NCBI GenBank assembly: GCA_013362195.1 | Contig: JABFWM010000373.1 | Coordinates: 1 to 10,948, forward strand | From: Acidobacteriota bacterium | GTDB taxonomy: Bacteria > Acidobacteriota > Vicinamibacteria > Vicinamibacterales > 2-12-FULL-66-21 | Length of the DNA: 10,948 nucleotides | Direction: 5' to 3' | In this document: positions 1-6,736 of the stretch, piece by piece | How the letters are laid out: the number at the start of each line of letters is the position of its first letter | Position numbering within the stretch: the first letter of the stretch is position 1 | Made by a program: the position numbers and the translations under genes | The notes under the pieces: generated by a model | Databases searched by the model: none | What the model saw: only the letters and a program-made list of their open reading frames with translations | What the model was told of the DNA's origin: nothing

Positions 1-696
1 CGTGAAATACAGGACCACTAGCAGCGGCACTATTATCAGGAGGTACGTATAATCGAGATCTCGCGTATAGCTAACAAGCAACGCTGCGACCGATGCACCG
101 CCGAAATAGTTCAGTGCAATCCAGACGAAATTGTCACGCCAGATACGAAACGGAGACAGCCGTCGCTCGAGGGCGATAGCTACCGTGATAAGCCAAGTGT
201 TAATTGCATAATATGCAACTGTAAATGCAAGCAAGGGCCTAAGAACGGATCGTATCTGAACCGGGGTCTGTGAGAGGTATAAGGGCCCGTATGGCGCTAA
301 GCCATAGTAAAGATGCGAGGCGATCCATAGGGTGAGTGGAACCGCACACACGTTAAAAACAATCTTGTAATGGGCGTGTCCTTTTCGATATGACCAAAAT
401 GAAATAACGAGAGCGTCTAAGGCCACGGTGAGCGTGCCAGCTGACGGCCCAAACAGCAAGACAGACGTAAAGACAAAGGTCTCCGAGACGGAGACCGTTG
501 CTGGCATGCCGGGAAGATTAACCGTCGCGGAGCCGCTAACGAGCGTTAGGAGGGCGAGAATCGTCCATGTCCACCCAATCGGGTGGACGTAGAGTGTGAA
601 GAACGAATGCCCAACAGCAGCCGCTCCCGCGAGCACTATTGCGCCAATATAGGCTCGCGTGTGCGGCGGCAGATCTCGGAATCGAGTTGTCGCCAT
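1..696 (-). CDS. Partial polytopic membrane protein, likely N-terminal sensor domain of a signalling protein
   Basis: Reading the complement from ATG at 696 gives 232 codons with no stop to the window edge, so the gene is 3'-truncated here. The product is very hydrophobic, with roughly seven or eight membrane segments (about residues 15-35, 43-56, 73-102, 112-130, 152-175, 191-210 and 217-232) separated by short charged loops such as WSYRKGHAHYK and ERRLSPFRIWRD. The stretch SETFVFTSVLLFGPSAGTLT (residues 71-90) resembles, from memory, the membrane sensor domain (MASE9-like) found in front of HD-GYP phosphodiesterase or GGDEF output domains; any output domain would lie outside the window. A weak GAGG lies just upstream of the ATG. 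Base composition is about half G+C (181 of the first 360 bases), with TTA, CTA, ATA and AGG codons that are scarce in the neighbours, which may indicate transfer. The reading frame is certain; the function is an inference. Confidence 0.72.
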   Translation of the reverse strand, partial: MATTRFRDLPPHTRAYIGAIVLAGAAAVGHSFFTLYVHPIGWTWTILALLTLVSGSATVNLPGMPATVSVSETFVFTSVLLFGPSAGTLTVALDALVISFWSYRKGHAHYKIVFNVCAVPLTLWIASHLYYGLAPYGPLYLSQTPVQIRSVLRPLLAFTVAYYAINTWLITVAIALERRLSPFRIWRDNFVWIALNYFGGASVAALLVSYTRDLDYTYLLIIVPLLVVLYFT

Positions 697-801
697 AAGC
701 CTCGGACGTCTGACCCCGCCCTGGAGAGGGTGCTTAGTCGGCCCAAACAATTATACGCATGTTCATTTCTCCATTAGAGCAACTTGGAAATGTTGGACTG
801 T

Positions 802-816
802 CGCAGTTAAACTGCG
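802..816. repeat. Palindrome centred on the stop codon of the first subtilase
   Basis: CGCAGTT, a single A, then AACTGCG form a perfect 7-bp inverted repeat across the TAA stop of the minus-strand subtilase (stop at 807-809). As RNA it could fold as a 5-bp stem with loop TTAAA. No T tract follows on the minus strand, so it is not a standard intrinsic terminator. It could be a protein-binding palindrome or chance. Confidence 0.4.
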
Positions 817-2477
817 TCGGCCAAAGCGAATTCATCCGTCCACACGACTGAATTGGTCCAGACCACTGAGTTCGTCCAGACGACGGAGTTAGTCCAGACG
901 ACCGAGTTGGTCCAGACAACGGAATTGGTCCAGACGACGGAGTTGGTCCAAACCACTGAGTTCGTCCAAACCACTGAGTTGGTCCACACGACGCTTTGCG
1001 GGGTCGGCACGCTGCTCGCGCGATCGAGGGCCGTATACAAGAGAGAGCCGTCGCTCGACGGGCATATTGAGACGATATGAGTCTTTCCGTCCCCTGCAAG
1101 GTAGAACAAATTGCTGGGCGTGACAGGTTCATCAGCTACCGTTACCGAGTTCAATCGTATTCCCCTCACCAGCTCTACGGCAGCGAGCGCATTCAGGCTC
1201 CCCGCGCCCTGCTCAATCAGGCCCGCGTCGGCCAGCCGTGAGCTCGTCACCTGCAGCGCCAGCTTCGTCTGCGCCGGCGTCAGCTCCGGGCGCGCCTCGA
1301 GCAGCAGCGCGGCCGCGCCCGACACCACCGCGGTCGCCATGCTCGTCCCGCTCAATTCGATATACGCCCGGCGCCCTTCACCTTCGACAATCCGCTCCGG
1401 ATAGGTCCGCGCGAGATAGCTCCCGGGCGCCGCCGCCGCCACAATGCGGTTCCCGGGCGCCACCAGGTCCGGCTTCAGCACGCCGTCAATCGCGGTCGGG
1501 CCGCGCGAACTGTAGGTCGCCATCACATCGTCGGACCGCCGCGCCGTGCCGCGCGTGTTGATGGCGCCGACGGTGATCACGTCCGGCGTGTTGCCCGGCG
1601 CGACGATGCCGCCGACGACCGGGCGGCCGTCCGGCGTTTTCCCGAAATTGCCCGCCGCGGCAATCACCACGATGCCCGCGTCGATCGCGCGCTGCGCCGC
1701 CTGGCACAACGGGTCGTCGCGGTACGATTCGAGCACCGGATGCCCGAGCGACAGATTGATGATGCGGATGTTGAATTGGACGCGGTGCGCAACGGCCCAA
1801 TCGATGGCGGCGATGACGTCGCTGGTGCGCCCCGATCCGTCGGCCCCGAGCACGCGCAGGTTGATCAGGCTCGCGCCCGGCGCCATGCCCTTGTGCCCGT
1901 CGCCCGCCGCGGCGGCGATCGCCGCGACGTGCGTGCCGTGGCCGAACTCGTCATGGCCGATCCCGGTCGGCCCGGTGAAATCGACCGATGTCACCACCTG
2001 GCCGGTCAGCGCGGCGTGCGGCGCCACGCCAGAGTCGATGATCGCGACCCCGACGCCGGCGCCAGTCACGCCGCGGAGCCCGTCGACGCCACGCCACACC
2101 TGGTCGGCGCCCGTCGACTCGGTGGTCACCGCCATCATGCGGCGCACCGGAACGTCGCCCGCGATGTGAGCGACGTCGGCATCGAGGCTGAGCGCGTCCA
2201 GCTGACCGCCCGTCACCTGCATGACGGCGCCGCCCGTGACCCGCTTTTTCAGGCGCGCGCCGTAGCGCGCCACCAGCTGATCGACGGCCGCATCGTTCGC
2301 AGTGACGATGACGTCGGTCGAGGCTTCGACGCGCTGTGCCAGCCGCTCGGCGAGATCGCGCGACAGGCGGGCACGATGCGACTGGGCGTGGGCGGCGACT
2401 GGGACGGTCAGGCTGAGAACGAGCGCGCCGGACACACCCAGCAGGGAACGAGAACGAAGAAACGAGTTCTTGATCAT
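807..2477 (-). CDS. Secreted S8 subtilisin-like serine protease with nine C-terminal SVVWTN repeats
   Basis: The product is a 556-residue secreted endopeptidase. ATG at 2477 is chosen because it begins a clear signal peptide (residues 1-31, ending VAAHA); longer versions need a TTG start and add an implausible N terminus. No good ribosome-binding site is visible. Residues about 45-115 look like an I9-type propeptide. The subtilase domain has catalytic Asp148 (AIIDSG), His180 (GHGTHVA), oxyanion Asn277 (AAAGNFG) and Ser379 (SGTSMAT), so it should be active. After a linker (about 440-494) come nine exact 6-residue units, eight SVVWTN and one SVVWTD, at residues 495-548, then an eight-residue acidic tail EFALADAV. 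The tail matches no domain I recognise. The gene is divergent from the peptide importer and 110 bp upstream of the partial membrane protein on the same strand. Protease assignment is certain; substrate and tail function are unknown. Confidence 0.95.
   Translation of the reverse strand: MIKNSFLRSRSLLGVSGALVLSLTVPVAAHAQSHRARLSRDLAERLAQRVEASTDVIVTANDAAVDQLVARYGARLKKRVTGGAVMQVTGGQLDALSLDADVAHIAGDVPVRRMMAVTTESTGADQVWRGVDGLRGVTGAGVGVAIIDSGVAPHAALTGQVVTSVDFTGPTGIGHDEFGHGTHVAAIAAAAGDGHKGMAPGASLINLRVLGADGSGRTSDVIAAIDWAVAHRVQFNIRIINLSLGHPVLESYRDDPLCQAAQRAIDAGIVVIAAAGNFGKTPDGRPVVGGIVAPGNTPDVITVGAINTRGTARRSDDVMATYSSRGPTAIDGVLKPDLVAPGNRIVAAAAPGSYLARTYPERIVEGEGRRAYIELSGTSMATAVVSGAAALLLEARPELTPAQTKLALQVTSSRLADAGLIEQGAGSLNALAAVELVRGIRLNSVTVADEPVTPSNLFYLAGDGKTHIVSICPSSDGSLLYTALDRASSVPTPQSVVWTNSVVWTNSVVWTNSVVWTNSVVWTNSVVWTNSVVWTNSVVWTNSVVWTDEFALADAV
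834..995 (-). repeat. Tandem 18-bp repeat, nine copies, encoding SVVWTN
   Basis: Nine contiguous in-frame 18-bp units lie at the 3' end of the first subtilase. All encode Ser-Val-Val-Trp-Thr-Asn, except the last, which ends in Asp. Codons vary: Ser is AGC, TCA, TCC or TCG; the third-position Val is GTC, GTG or GTT; Thr is ACC, ACG or ACT; Asn is AAC or AAT. The protein repeat is thus conserved while the DNA has drifted at wobble positions. Confidence 0.95.
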
Positions 2478-2609
2478 AAGTAACAGCGTTGGAATGTAGG
2501 GTTCGGGCCTACCTGAGGCATGGGACGTGCCATGGCCGAGGTTGCGAGCTCTGCCGAACGCGGCGAAGGTGCTCGGCACGACAGGAACGGACAACGTGTG
2601 TCTCGATGG

Positions 2610-2638
2610 TTGCGGTTCGGTGTTCCTTCGACTACGAT
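2610..2638 (+). promoter_or_regulatory. Possible promoter of the ABC importer operon
   Basis: TTGCGG (2610-2615) and TACGAT (2633-2638) are separated by exactly 17 bp and match the sigma-70 boxes at 3 of 6 and 4 of 6 positions. Transcription from here would give a leader of roughly 135 nt containing the hairpin at 2669-2695. Matches of this quality occur by chance, so this is only a candidate. Confidence 0.25.
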
Positions 2639-2668
2639 GAACCGCGCCCTCGGCCGACGATCCTCGAG

Positions 2669-2695
2669 TGAGGCAGCCAACGGATTGGCTGCTCA
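2669..2695 (+). repeat. Strong inverted repeat (hairpin) upstream of the importer operon
   Basis: GCAGCCAA (2673-2680), loop CGGA, TTGGCTGC (2685-2692) is a perfect 8-bp stem. It extends by three more pairs, TGA (2669-2671) with TCA (2693-2695), around a single bulged G at 2672. No T tract follows on either strand, so it is not a classical terminator. It lies about 90 bp before the importer start and could be a leader structure or an operator. Confidence 0.6.
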
Positions 2696-2768
2696 GCTCG
2701 AACCGGAGTCCAGCGCGTAGGGCTTACCGTCCAGACAACCAGAGGAAATCCAGTGATCGAGACCAGCC

Positions 2769-2784
2769 AAGGAATTGGCCGGTG
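2769..2784 (+). promoter_or_regulatory. Shine-Dalgarno sequence supporting a GTG start at 2782
   Basis: AAGGAA at 2769-2774 lies 7 nt before an in-frame GTG at 2782. This is the best ribosome-binding site near the 5' end of the solute-binding protein. The alternative ATG at 2827 has only GC-rich sequence before it, so this site decides the start. Confidence 0.55.
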
Positions 2785-4545
2785 AGTTCAAGACTGGCCC
2801 GTGCGGCGCCCACGCGGCCGCGACGCATGCCGCGCGCCCTCGCATGCGCACTGCTGCTGACGCTCGGAACCGCCTGCCGATCCTCGGCGCCCTCGTCTGA
2901 CGATGCGAAGACGACCGGTCCGGTTCGCGGAGGCACGCTCGTCGCATCGCTCCGCAGCGAACCGCGAAGCTTCAACCGCTACGTCGACAACTCCGCGGCC
3001 GCCGATACCACCGACGCGCTGACGCAGGCCCGACTCGTTCGCATCAATCGGCGCACCGACGAACTGGAGCCGTGGCTCGCCGAACGGTGGACCAGCGCGC
3101 CGGACGGACGCACGTTCACGCTGACCCTCCGTCCCGGCGTCGCCTTTTCCGATGGCACGCCGCTCAGCTCCGCCGACGTGCTGTTCTCGTTTGCCGTGGT
3201 CTACGATCCGAAGCTGCAGAGCCCGCTGGCGTCGGGCCTCCGCGTGCAAGGCAAGCCGCTGCAGGTCAGCGCGCCCGACGCATCGACGGTGGTCGTGACC
3301 CTCCCGGCCGCCTTCTCACCGGGCCTTCGGCTCCTCGACAACCTGCCGATCATTCCGCGGCACCAGCTGGAGCCCGCCTTCAAAGCGGGGACGTTCGGCG
3401 ACGCCTGGGGGCTGACCAACGGTCCAGGACGCATGGCGGGACTCGGCCCCTTCGTCGTCAGCGACTACGTGCCGGGGCAGCGGGTCACGCTGACGCGGAA
3501 TCCCCACTACTGGCGCAAGGACGCGTCCGGGGCGCCGCTGCCGTACCTCGATCGCGTCGTGCTGGAGATCGCCTCGGGTCAGGACGCGGAAGTGCAGCGG
3601 CTCGAGGCCGGATCGATCGATCTGATGTCGCAAGCGGACCTCCGCCCGCAGGACTACGCGACGATGAAGCGGCTGCGTGACCGGGGGGCCGTGACCCTGA
3701 CCGACGTCGGTACGGGCGTCGATCCGAACGTGCTGTGGTTCAATCTGGCGACAACGCAGCCGTCGCGCGGCTACCTGCAGAAGCAGGAATTCCGTCAGGC
3801 GATTGCTTACGCCGTCGACCGCGACGCCATCGTGAACTCGGTCTACCTCGGGGCCGCGGTGCCGGTCTACGGACCGGTGACGCCAGGCAATCGCCTGTGG
3901 TACTCGGAGAACGCGCCGAAGTATCCGCACGACGTCGCACGCGCGCGAACGCTGCTGGCCGGCATCGGCCTCATCGATCGCAACGGCGACGGCATGCTGG
4001 ACGATCAGTCGGGCGCACCGGTGCGGTTTTCGATCCTGACGCAGGGAGGCAACATCCGCGCGCAGACGGCGACGGTGATTCAGGAGCAGCTGCGCCAGGC
4101 CGGCATTGCCGTTGACGTGGTGCCGCTGGACTTTCCGTCGATCGCGCAGCGGTGGATGTCGGGCAGCTACGACAGCATCTACTACGGCTTTCAGGCGAGC
4201 GCGATGGACCCCGCGATGAACCTGGACTTCTGGTTGAGCAGCGGATCGGCGCATGTATGGCATCCGGAGCAGGGCAGCCCCGCCACCGCGTGGGAGCGCC
4301 GCATCGATGAATTGATGCAGCAGCAGATCGCCGCGCCACGCATCGACGACCGCAAGCGGCTCTTCGCCGAGGTCCAGAAGATCTTTGGCGAGAACCTGCC
4401 GGGCCTCTACTTCGTCGCGCCGAAGGTGTCGATTGCCACGCATCTGCGGGTCGGCGGCGCCGAGCCGGTGTTGCTCGACCCGAAGATCCTCTGGAACCCC
4501 GACACGCTGTACGTGAAGGATGGCGCGTCCGCTCCACAGCGCTAG
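2782..4545 (+). CDS. Peptide-type ABC transporter solute-binding lipoprotein (SBP_bac_5 family)
   Basis: This is the extracytoplasmic receptor of a Dpp/Opp-type importer, expected to capture peptides and hand them to the two permeases encoded next. The product has 587 residues from GTG 2782, or 572 from ATG 2827. The N terminus is basic, then hydrophobic, ending LTLGTAC with Cys32 as probable lipidation site; Gly rather than Leu at -3 makes the lipobox imperfect. Family 5 landmarks are clear: LEPWLAERW (about 95-103), FSDGTPLSSADVLFSF (about 122-137), RNPHYW (about 239-244), and FRQAIAYAVDRDAIV (about 337-351). DRNGDGMLDD (399-408) is the Asp-rich loop common in this family, not a dockerin. 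Length fits the family. It ends 16 bp before the DppB-type gene. Ligand class cannot be told from sequence; nickel, peptide and oligosaccharide binders share the fold. Confidence 0.93.
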   Translation: MSSRLARAAPTRPRRMPRALACALLLTLGTACRSSAPSSDDAKTTGPVRGGTLVASLRSEPRSFNRYVDNSAAADTTDALTQARLVRINRRTDELEPWLAERWTSAPDGRTFTLTLRPGVAFSDGTPLSSADVLFSFAVVYDPKLQSPLASGLRVQGKPLQVSAPDASTVVVTLPAAFSPGLRLLDNLPIIPRHQLEPAFKAGTFGDAWGLTNGPGRMAGLGPFVVSDYVPGQRVTLTRNPHYWRKDASGAPLPYLDRVVLEIASGQDAEVQRLEAGSIDLMSQADLRPQDYATMKRLRDRGAVTLTDVGTGVDPNVLWFNLATTQPSRGYLQKQEFRQAIAYAVDRDAIVNSVYLGAAVPVYGPVTPGNRLWYSENAPKYPHDVARARTLLAGIGLIDRNGDGMLDDQSGAPVRFSILTQGGNIRAQTATVIQEQLRQAGIAVDVVPLDFPSIAQRWMSGSYDSIYYGFQASAMDPAMNLDFWLSSGSAHVWHPEQGSPATAWERRIDELMQQQIAAPRIDDRKRLFAEVQKIFGENLPGLYFVAPKVSIATHLRVGGAEPVLLDPKILWNPDTLYVKDGASAPQR

Positions 4546-4561
4546 ACGCGCCGTCCGCTTC

Positions 4562-5473
4562 ATGCGGTTCGTCCTGCGTCGGCTCTTCGCCGCGCTCCTC
4601 CTCGTGTTCGTCGTCGCGTCGGGGTCGCTGCTGCTGGCGCAGATCGCACCGGGAGACTACGCGGCGCAGATGGGCGGCAACCCCGCCGTGCAGGCGGCCG
4701 AGCGGCATCGCCTCGGACTCGACCGCCCGCTCGTGGAGCAGTACACCACGTGGCTGCGGCGCAGCCTGACGCTCGATCTCGGCGACTCGTTCCAGTATCG
4801 CCGGCCCGTCCTGGACGTCGTCGGCGAGCGCGCCCGCAACACCGCTATCCTCGCCCTCGTCTCGCTGGTGCTCGCGACGACGATCGGGATCCCGTGCGGG
4901 ATTCTCACCGGCAGCCGGCGGGGCGGATTGCTGGTCCGGCTGATTCGCGCCGCGTCGCTGATGCTCGTGTCGGTGCCGCCGCTGATTACGTCGATTCTGC
5001 TGGTGACCGTTGCGGTGCGGACGGGCTTCGCTCCGATCAGCGGGCGTCTGTCGGGTGCGCGGTTGATCGTGCCGGCGCTTGCGCTGGCGCTGCCGCTCGC
5101 CGCCACCCTGGAACGGCTCCAGGCACAGGCCATCCGCGACGCCCTGCACCGGCCGAACATGCTCTCCGCGCTCGCGCGCGGCATTCCGCGGCGACGGCTG
5201 GTCTGGCATCACGCGTGGCGGCTGTCGCTCGGACCGATCCTGGCGATCTACGGCGTCATGATTGGCTCGCTGTTCAGCGGGTCGTTCGCCGTGGAGATCG
5301 TGACGTCCTGGCCTGGCCTCGGAGACTTGATGCGTCAGGCGCTCACGGTGCGGGACACCCATCTGGTCGCCGGCTGCGCGGCGGCGGGCGCGCTGTTCCT
5401 CGGCGTCGGCGTGCTCGCGGCCGACGTCGCGCACGCGGCCCTCGATCCGCGCGTCGAATCGGAGACCGCATGA
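4562..5473 (+). CDS. ABC importer permease, DppB/OppB type
   Basis: This is an inner-membrane subunit that forms half of the translocation channel. ATG 4562 gives 303 residues beginning MRFVLRRLF, the usual DppB opening with the first membrane helix at about residues 6-27. An upstream ATG at 4520 would overlap the binding-protein gene and has AAGG directly against it, too close to act as a ribosome-binding site. The BPD_transp_1 region has about five further helices. The cytoplasmic EAA loop (about 202-222, ALARGIPRRRLVWHHAW) contacts the ATPase. SWPGLGDLMRQAL (about 249-261) is the conserved helix start seen in DppB proteins. The gene overlaps the following permease by 4 bp (ATGA), indicating translational coupling. 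Confidence 0.93.
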   Translation: MRFVLRRLFAALLLVFVVASGSLLLAQIAPGDYAAQMGGNPAVQAAERHRLGLDRPLVEQYTTWLRRSLTLDLGDSFQYRRPVLDVVGERARNTAILALVSLVLATTIGIPCGILTGSRRGGLLVRLIRAASLMLVSVPPLITSILLVTVAVRTGFAPISGRLSGARLIVPALALALPLAATLERLQAQAIRDALHRPNMLSALARGIPRRRLVWHHAWRLSLGPILAIYGVMIGSLFSGSFAVEIVTSWPGLGDLMRQALTVRDTHLVAGCAAAGALFLGVGVLAADVAHAALDPRVESETA

Positions 5474-6453
5474 CGCGCCGCACACGTACCGGCGTGATCC
5501 TCGCGATCGGTCTTGCCGCCTGCGCGCTCGCGGCTCCCTGGCTCGCGCCGTACGATCCGGGCCGTCAATTTTCGGCCTATCCGTTCGCGCCGCCGATGCG
5601 GCCCCACGTCATCGACGCCGGCGGCAGCTGGCGCGCGCCGTTCGTGTATCCGATGCGGCTCGTCGATCCCCTGGAACGCCGGTACGAGGAAGATCGCACG
5701 CGGATGATTCCGCTGCGGTGGGTCTCGGGCGCGCTCGTGCGCGTCGATGGTGCGGAGCCTTGGTTCGCGCTCGGCAGTGACGCGCTTGGTCGCGACGTGC
5801 TGTCGCGCGTCGCCGCCGGCGCGCGCCTCTCGTTGGGGGTCGCACTGCTGGGCACGGTGATCGCGCTGGCCGTGGGCGCGGCCGCCGGAGCCGTCGCCGG
5901 CTATGCGGGCGGCTGGGCCGATGCGGCGCTGATGCGCGTCGCAGATCTCGTGCTCGTCCTGCCGGGCATCTACGTCGTGCTCGCGCTGCGGGGCGCGCTG
6001 CCGCTCGTCCTCAGTCCGGTGCAGGTGTTTGCGGCGCTGGTCCTGGTCTTCAGCCTCGTCGGCTGGCCGGCCGCCGCCCGCGGCGTACGCGGAATCTTCA
6101 TTGTCGAACGAAGCGAGGAGTACGCGGAAGCTGCGCGGGCAGTTGGCGCAGGGCCCATGCGGGTGATCGGCCGTCACCTGCTACCCGCCTCGCTCGGATT
6201 CCTGTACGTCCAGGCGACGGTGCTGCTTCCCGCGTTCGTCATGGCCGAGGCGACGCTTTCCTATGTGGGTCTAGGGTTTGCGCCGCCGGCGCCAAGCTGG
6301 GGCGCGATGCTGCAGGACGCGGGATCGGCACGGGGTGGGGCCGACGCGCCCTGGCTGCTCACCCCGGCGATCGCGATCGTGATGTCGGTTCTGGTGGTTC
6401 AGCTGGCCGCCCCAGCCAGGGATCCCCTCCTCTGGCCGGCAGACAATTCGTAA
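5470..6453 (+). CDS. ABC importer permease, DppC/OppC type
   Basis: This is the second channel subunit, 327 residues, starting at an ATG that overlaps the DppB-type stop codon by 4 bp. Helix 1 spans about residues 8-26. The family signature LGSDALGRDVLSRV is at 101-114, followed by about five helices. The EAA loop (EYAEAARAVGAGPMRVIGRHLLP) lies at 217-239, and LSYVGLGFAPPAPSWGAML (263-281) is typical of DppC. Two features are odd. The periplasmic segment between helix 1 and the signature is about 70 residues, some tens longer than in a typical DppC. The C-terminal GDxLRD motif reads AAPARD. No ATPase gene follows: the next gene is a protease after a 283-bp gap. Confidence 0.93.
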   Translation: MTRRTRTGVILAIGLAACALAAPWLAPYDPGRQFSAYPFAPPMRPHVIDAGGSWRAPFVYPMRLVDPLERRYEEDRTRMIPLRWVSGALVRVDGAEPWFALGSDALGRDVLSRVAAGARLSLGVALLGTVIALAVGAAAGAVAGYAGGWADAALMRVADLVLVLPGIYVVLALRGALPLVLSPVQVFAALVLVFSLVGWPAAARGVRGIFIVERSEEYAEAARAVGAGPMRVIGRHLLPASLGFLYVQATVLLPAFVMAEATLSYVGLGFAPPAPSWGAMLQDAGSARGGADAPWLLTPAIAIVMSVLVVQLAAPARDPLLWPADNS

Positions 6454-6473
6454 ATTATTCAAAGCAAGCGACT

Positions 6474-6491
6474 TCTGGCGTTTCGCCCAGA
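6474..6491 (+). terminator. Weak terminator-like hairpin after the importer operon
   Basis: TCTGGCG, loop TTT, then CGCCCAGA can pair with one bulged C, 20 bp past the DppC-type stop. A U-rich tract is lacking, so it is a poor intrinsic terminator. Only its position supports the call. Confidence 0.25.
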
Positions 6492-6550
6492 TGTTCCACT
6501 CCTGAACTTGTGTGCCGCAATAGCACAGAGTTCGTAACCCCTTACGGCTG

Positions 6551-6571
6551 TGTCGTTAACGAAAAACGACA
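6551..6571. repeat. Inverted repeat upstream of the second subtilase
   Basis: TGTCGTT (6551-6557) and AACGACA (6565-6571) form a perfect 7-bp inverted repeat with a 7-nt loop. The left part also contains the palindrome TCGTTAACGA (6553-6562). It is about 165 bp upstream of the protease start and could be a regulator site or a transcript hairpin. Confidence 0.4.
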
Positions 6572-6736
6572 GTCGTCATTACGGATCTGTTGTTCCATCT
6601 CAGCACAAGGGCCGGCGCTGACCATTTCGAAAGTACGGCCCGTCCAATAGCAGAACTCGCTTCCTGTCAATGATTTGCGGTCAGATGAAATAAGCCCTGC
6701 CGTTGTGGCCTCGCGATTGCTCTGCCGTTGGACGCA

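Larger units (their letters stand above)
2478..2781. other. Divergent intergenic region between subtilase and ABC importer
   Basis: About 300 bp separate the start of the minus-strand subtilase from the start chosen for the solute-binding protein. Short open frames here overlap on several strands and look like chance. Visible elements are a possible plus-strand promoter (2610-2638), a strong hairpin (2669-2695) and the Shine-Dalgarno sequence of the importer (2769-2774). I see no convincing promoter for the minus-strand gene. Confidence 0.7.
6454..6736. other. Intergenic region between importer operon and second subtilase
   Basis: This 283-bp region is less GC-rich than the flanking genes. 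It holds a weak hairpin soon after the permease stop (6474-6491), a 7-bp inverted repeat (6551-6571), and CTGCCGTTG twice (6697-6705 and 6722-6730). I see no convincing gene or promoter in it. Confidence 0.6.

Noticed and set aside
734..760. Short minus-strand peptide MRIIVWAD after the first protease, recalling the Val-Trp repeats
   Set aside because: It is in a different frame, only eight residues long and lacks neighbouring repeats, so it is most likely coincidence.
583..892. Short plus-strand open frames at 583-777 and 659-892
   Set aside because: They overlap the minus-strand membrane protein and the protease 3' end, and show no start signals or protein-like composition.
834..995. 18-bp array as a CRISPR or VNTR-type non-coding repeat
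   Set aside because: There are no spacers, the unit is a multiple of three, and it is in frame within a complete protease gene.
853..1080. Plus-strand frame encoding repeats of VQTTEL
   Set aside because: It is the antisense reading of the SVVWTN array; any in-frame 18-bp repeat gives a repeated shadow.
3976..4005. DRNGDGMLDD in the binding protein as a dockerin or EF-hand
   Set aside because: This Asp-rich loop is a usual feature at this place in family 5 binding proteins, and only one copy is present.
4750..5469. Upstream extension of the DppC-type frame through the DppB-type gene
   Set aside because: It is an out-of-frame reading of the DppB gene. The true start is the ATG at 5470, where the product becomes a membrane protein and overlaps the stop by 4 bp.
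3316..5485. Long minus-strand open frames opposite the importer genes
   Set aside because: The plus-strand frames carry complete family motifs; the opposite frames are Arg- and His-rich with none.
6697..6730. Direct repeat CTGCCGTTG twice before the second subtilase
   Set aside because: It is only nine bases long with two copies and no relation to promoter elements.
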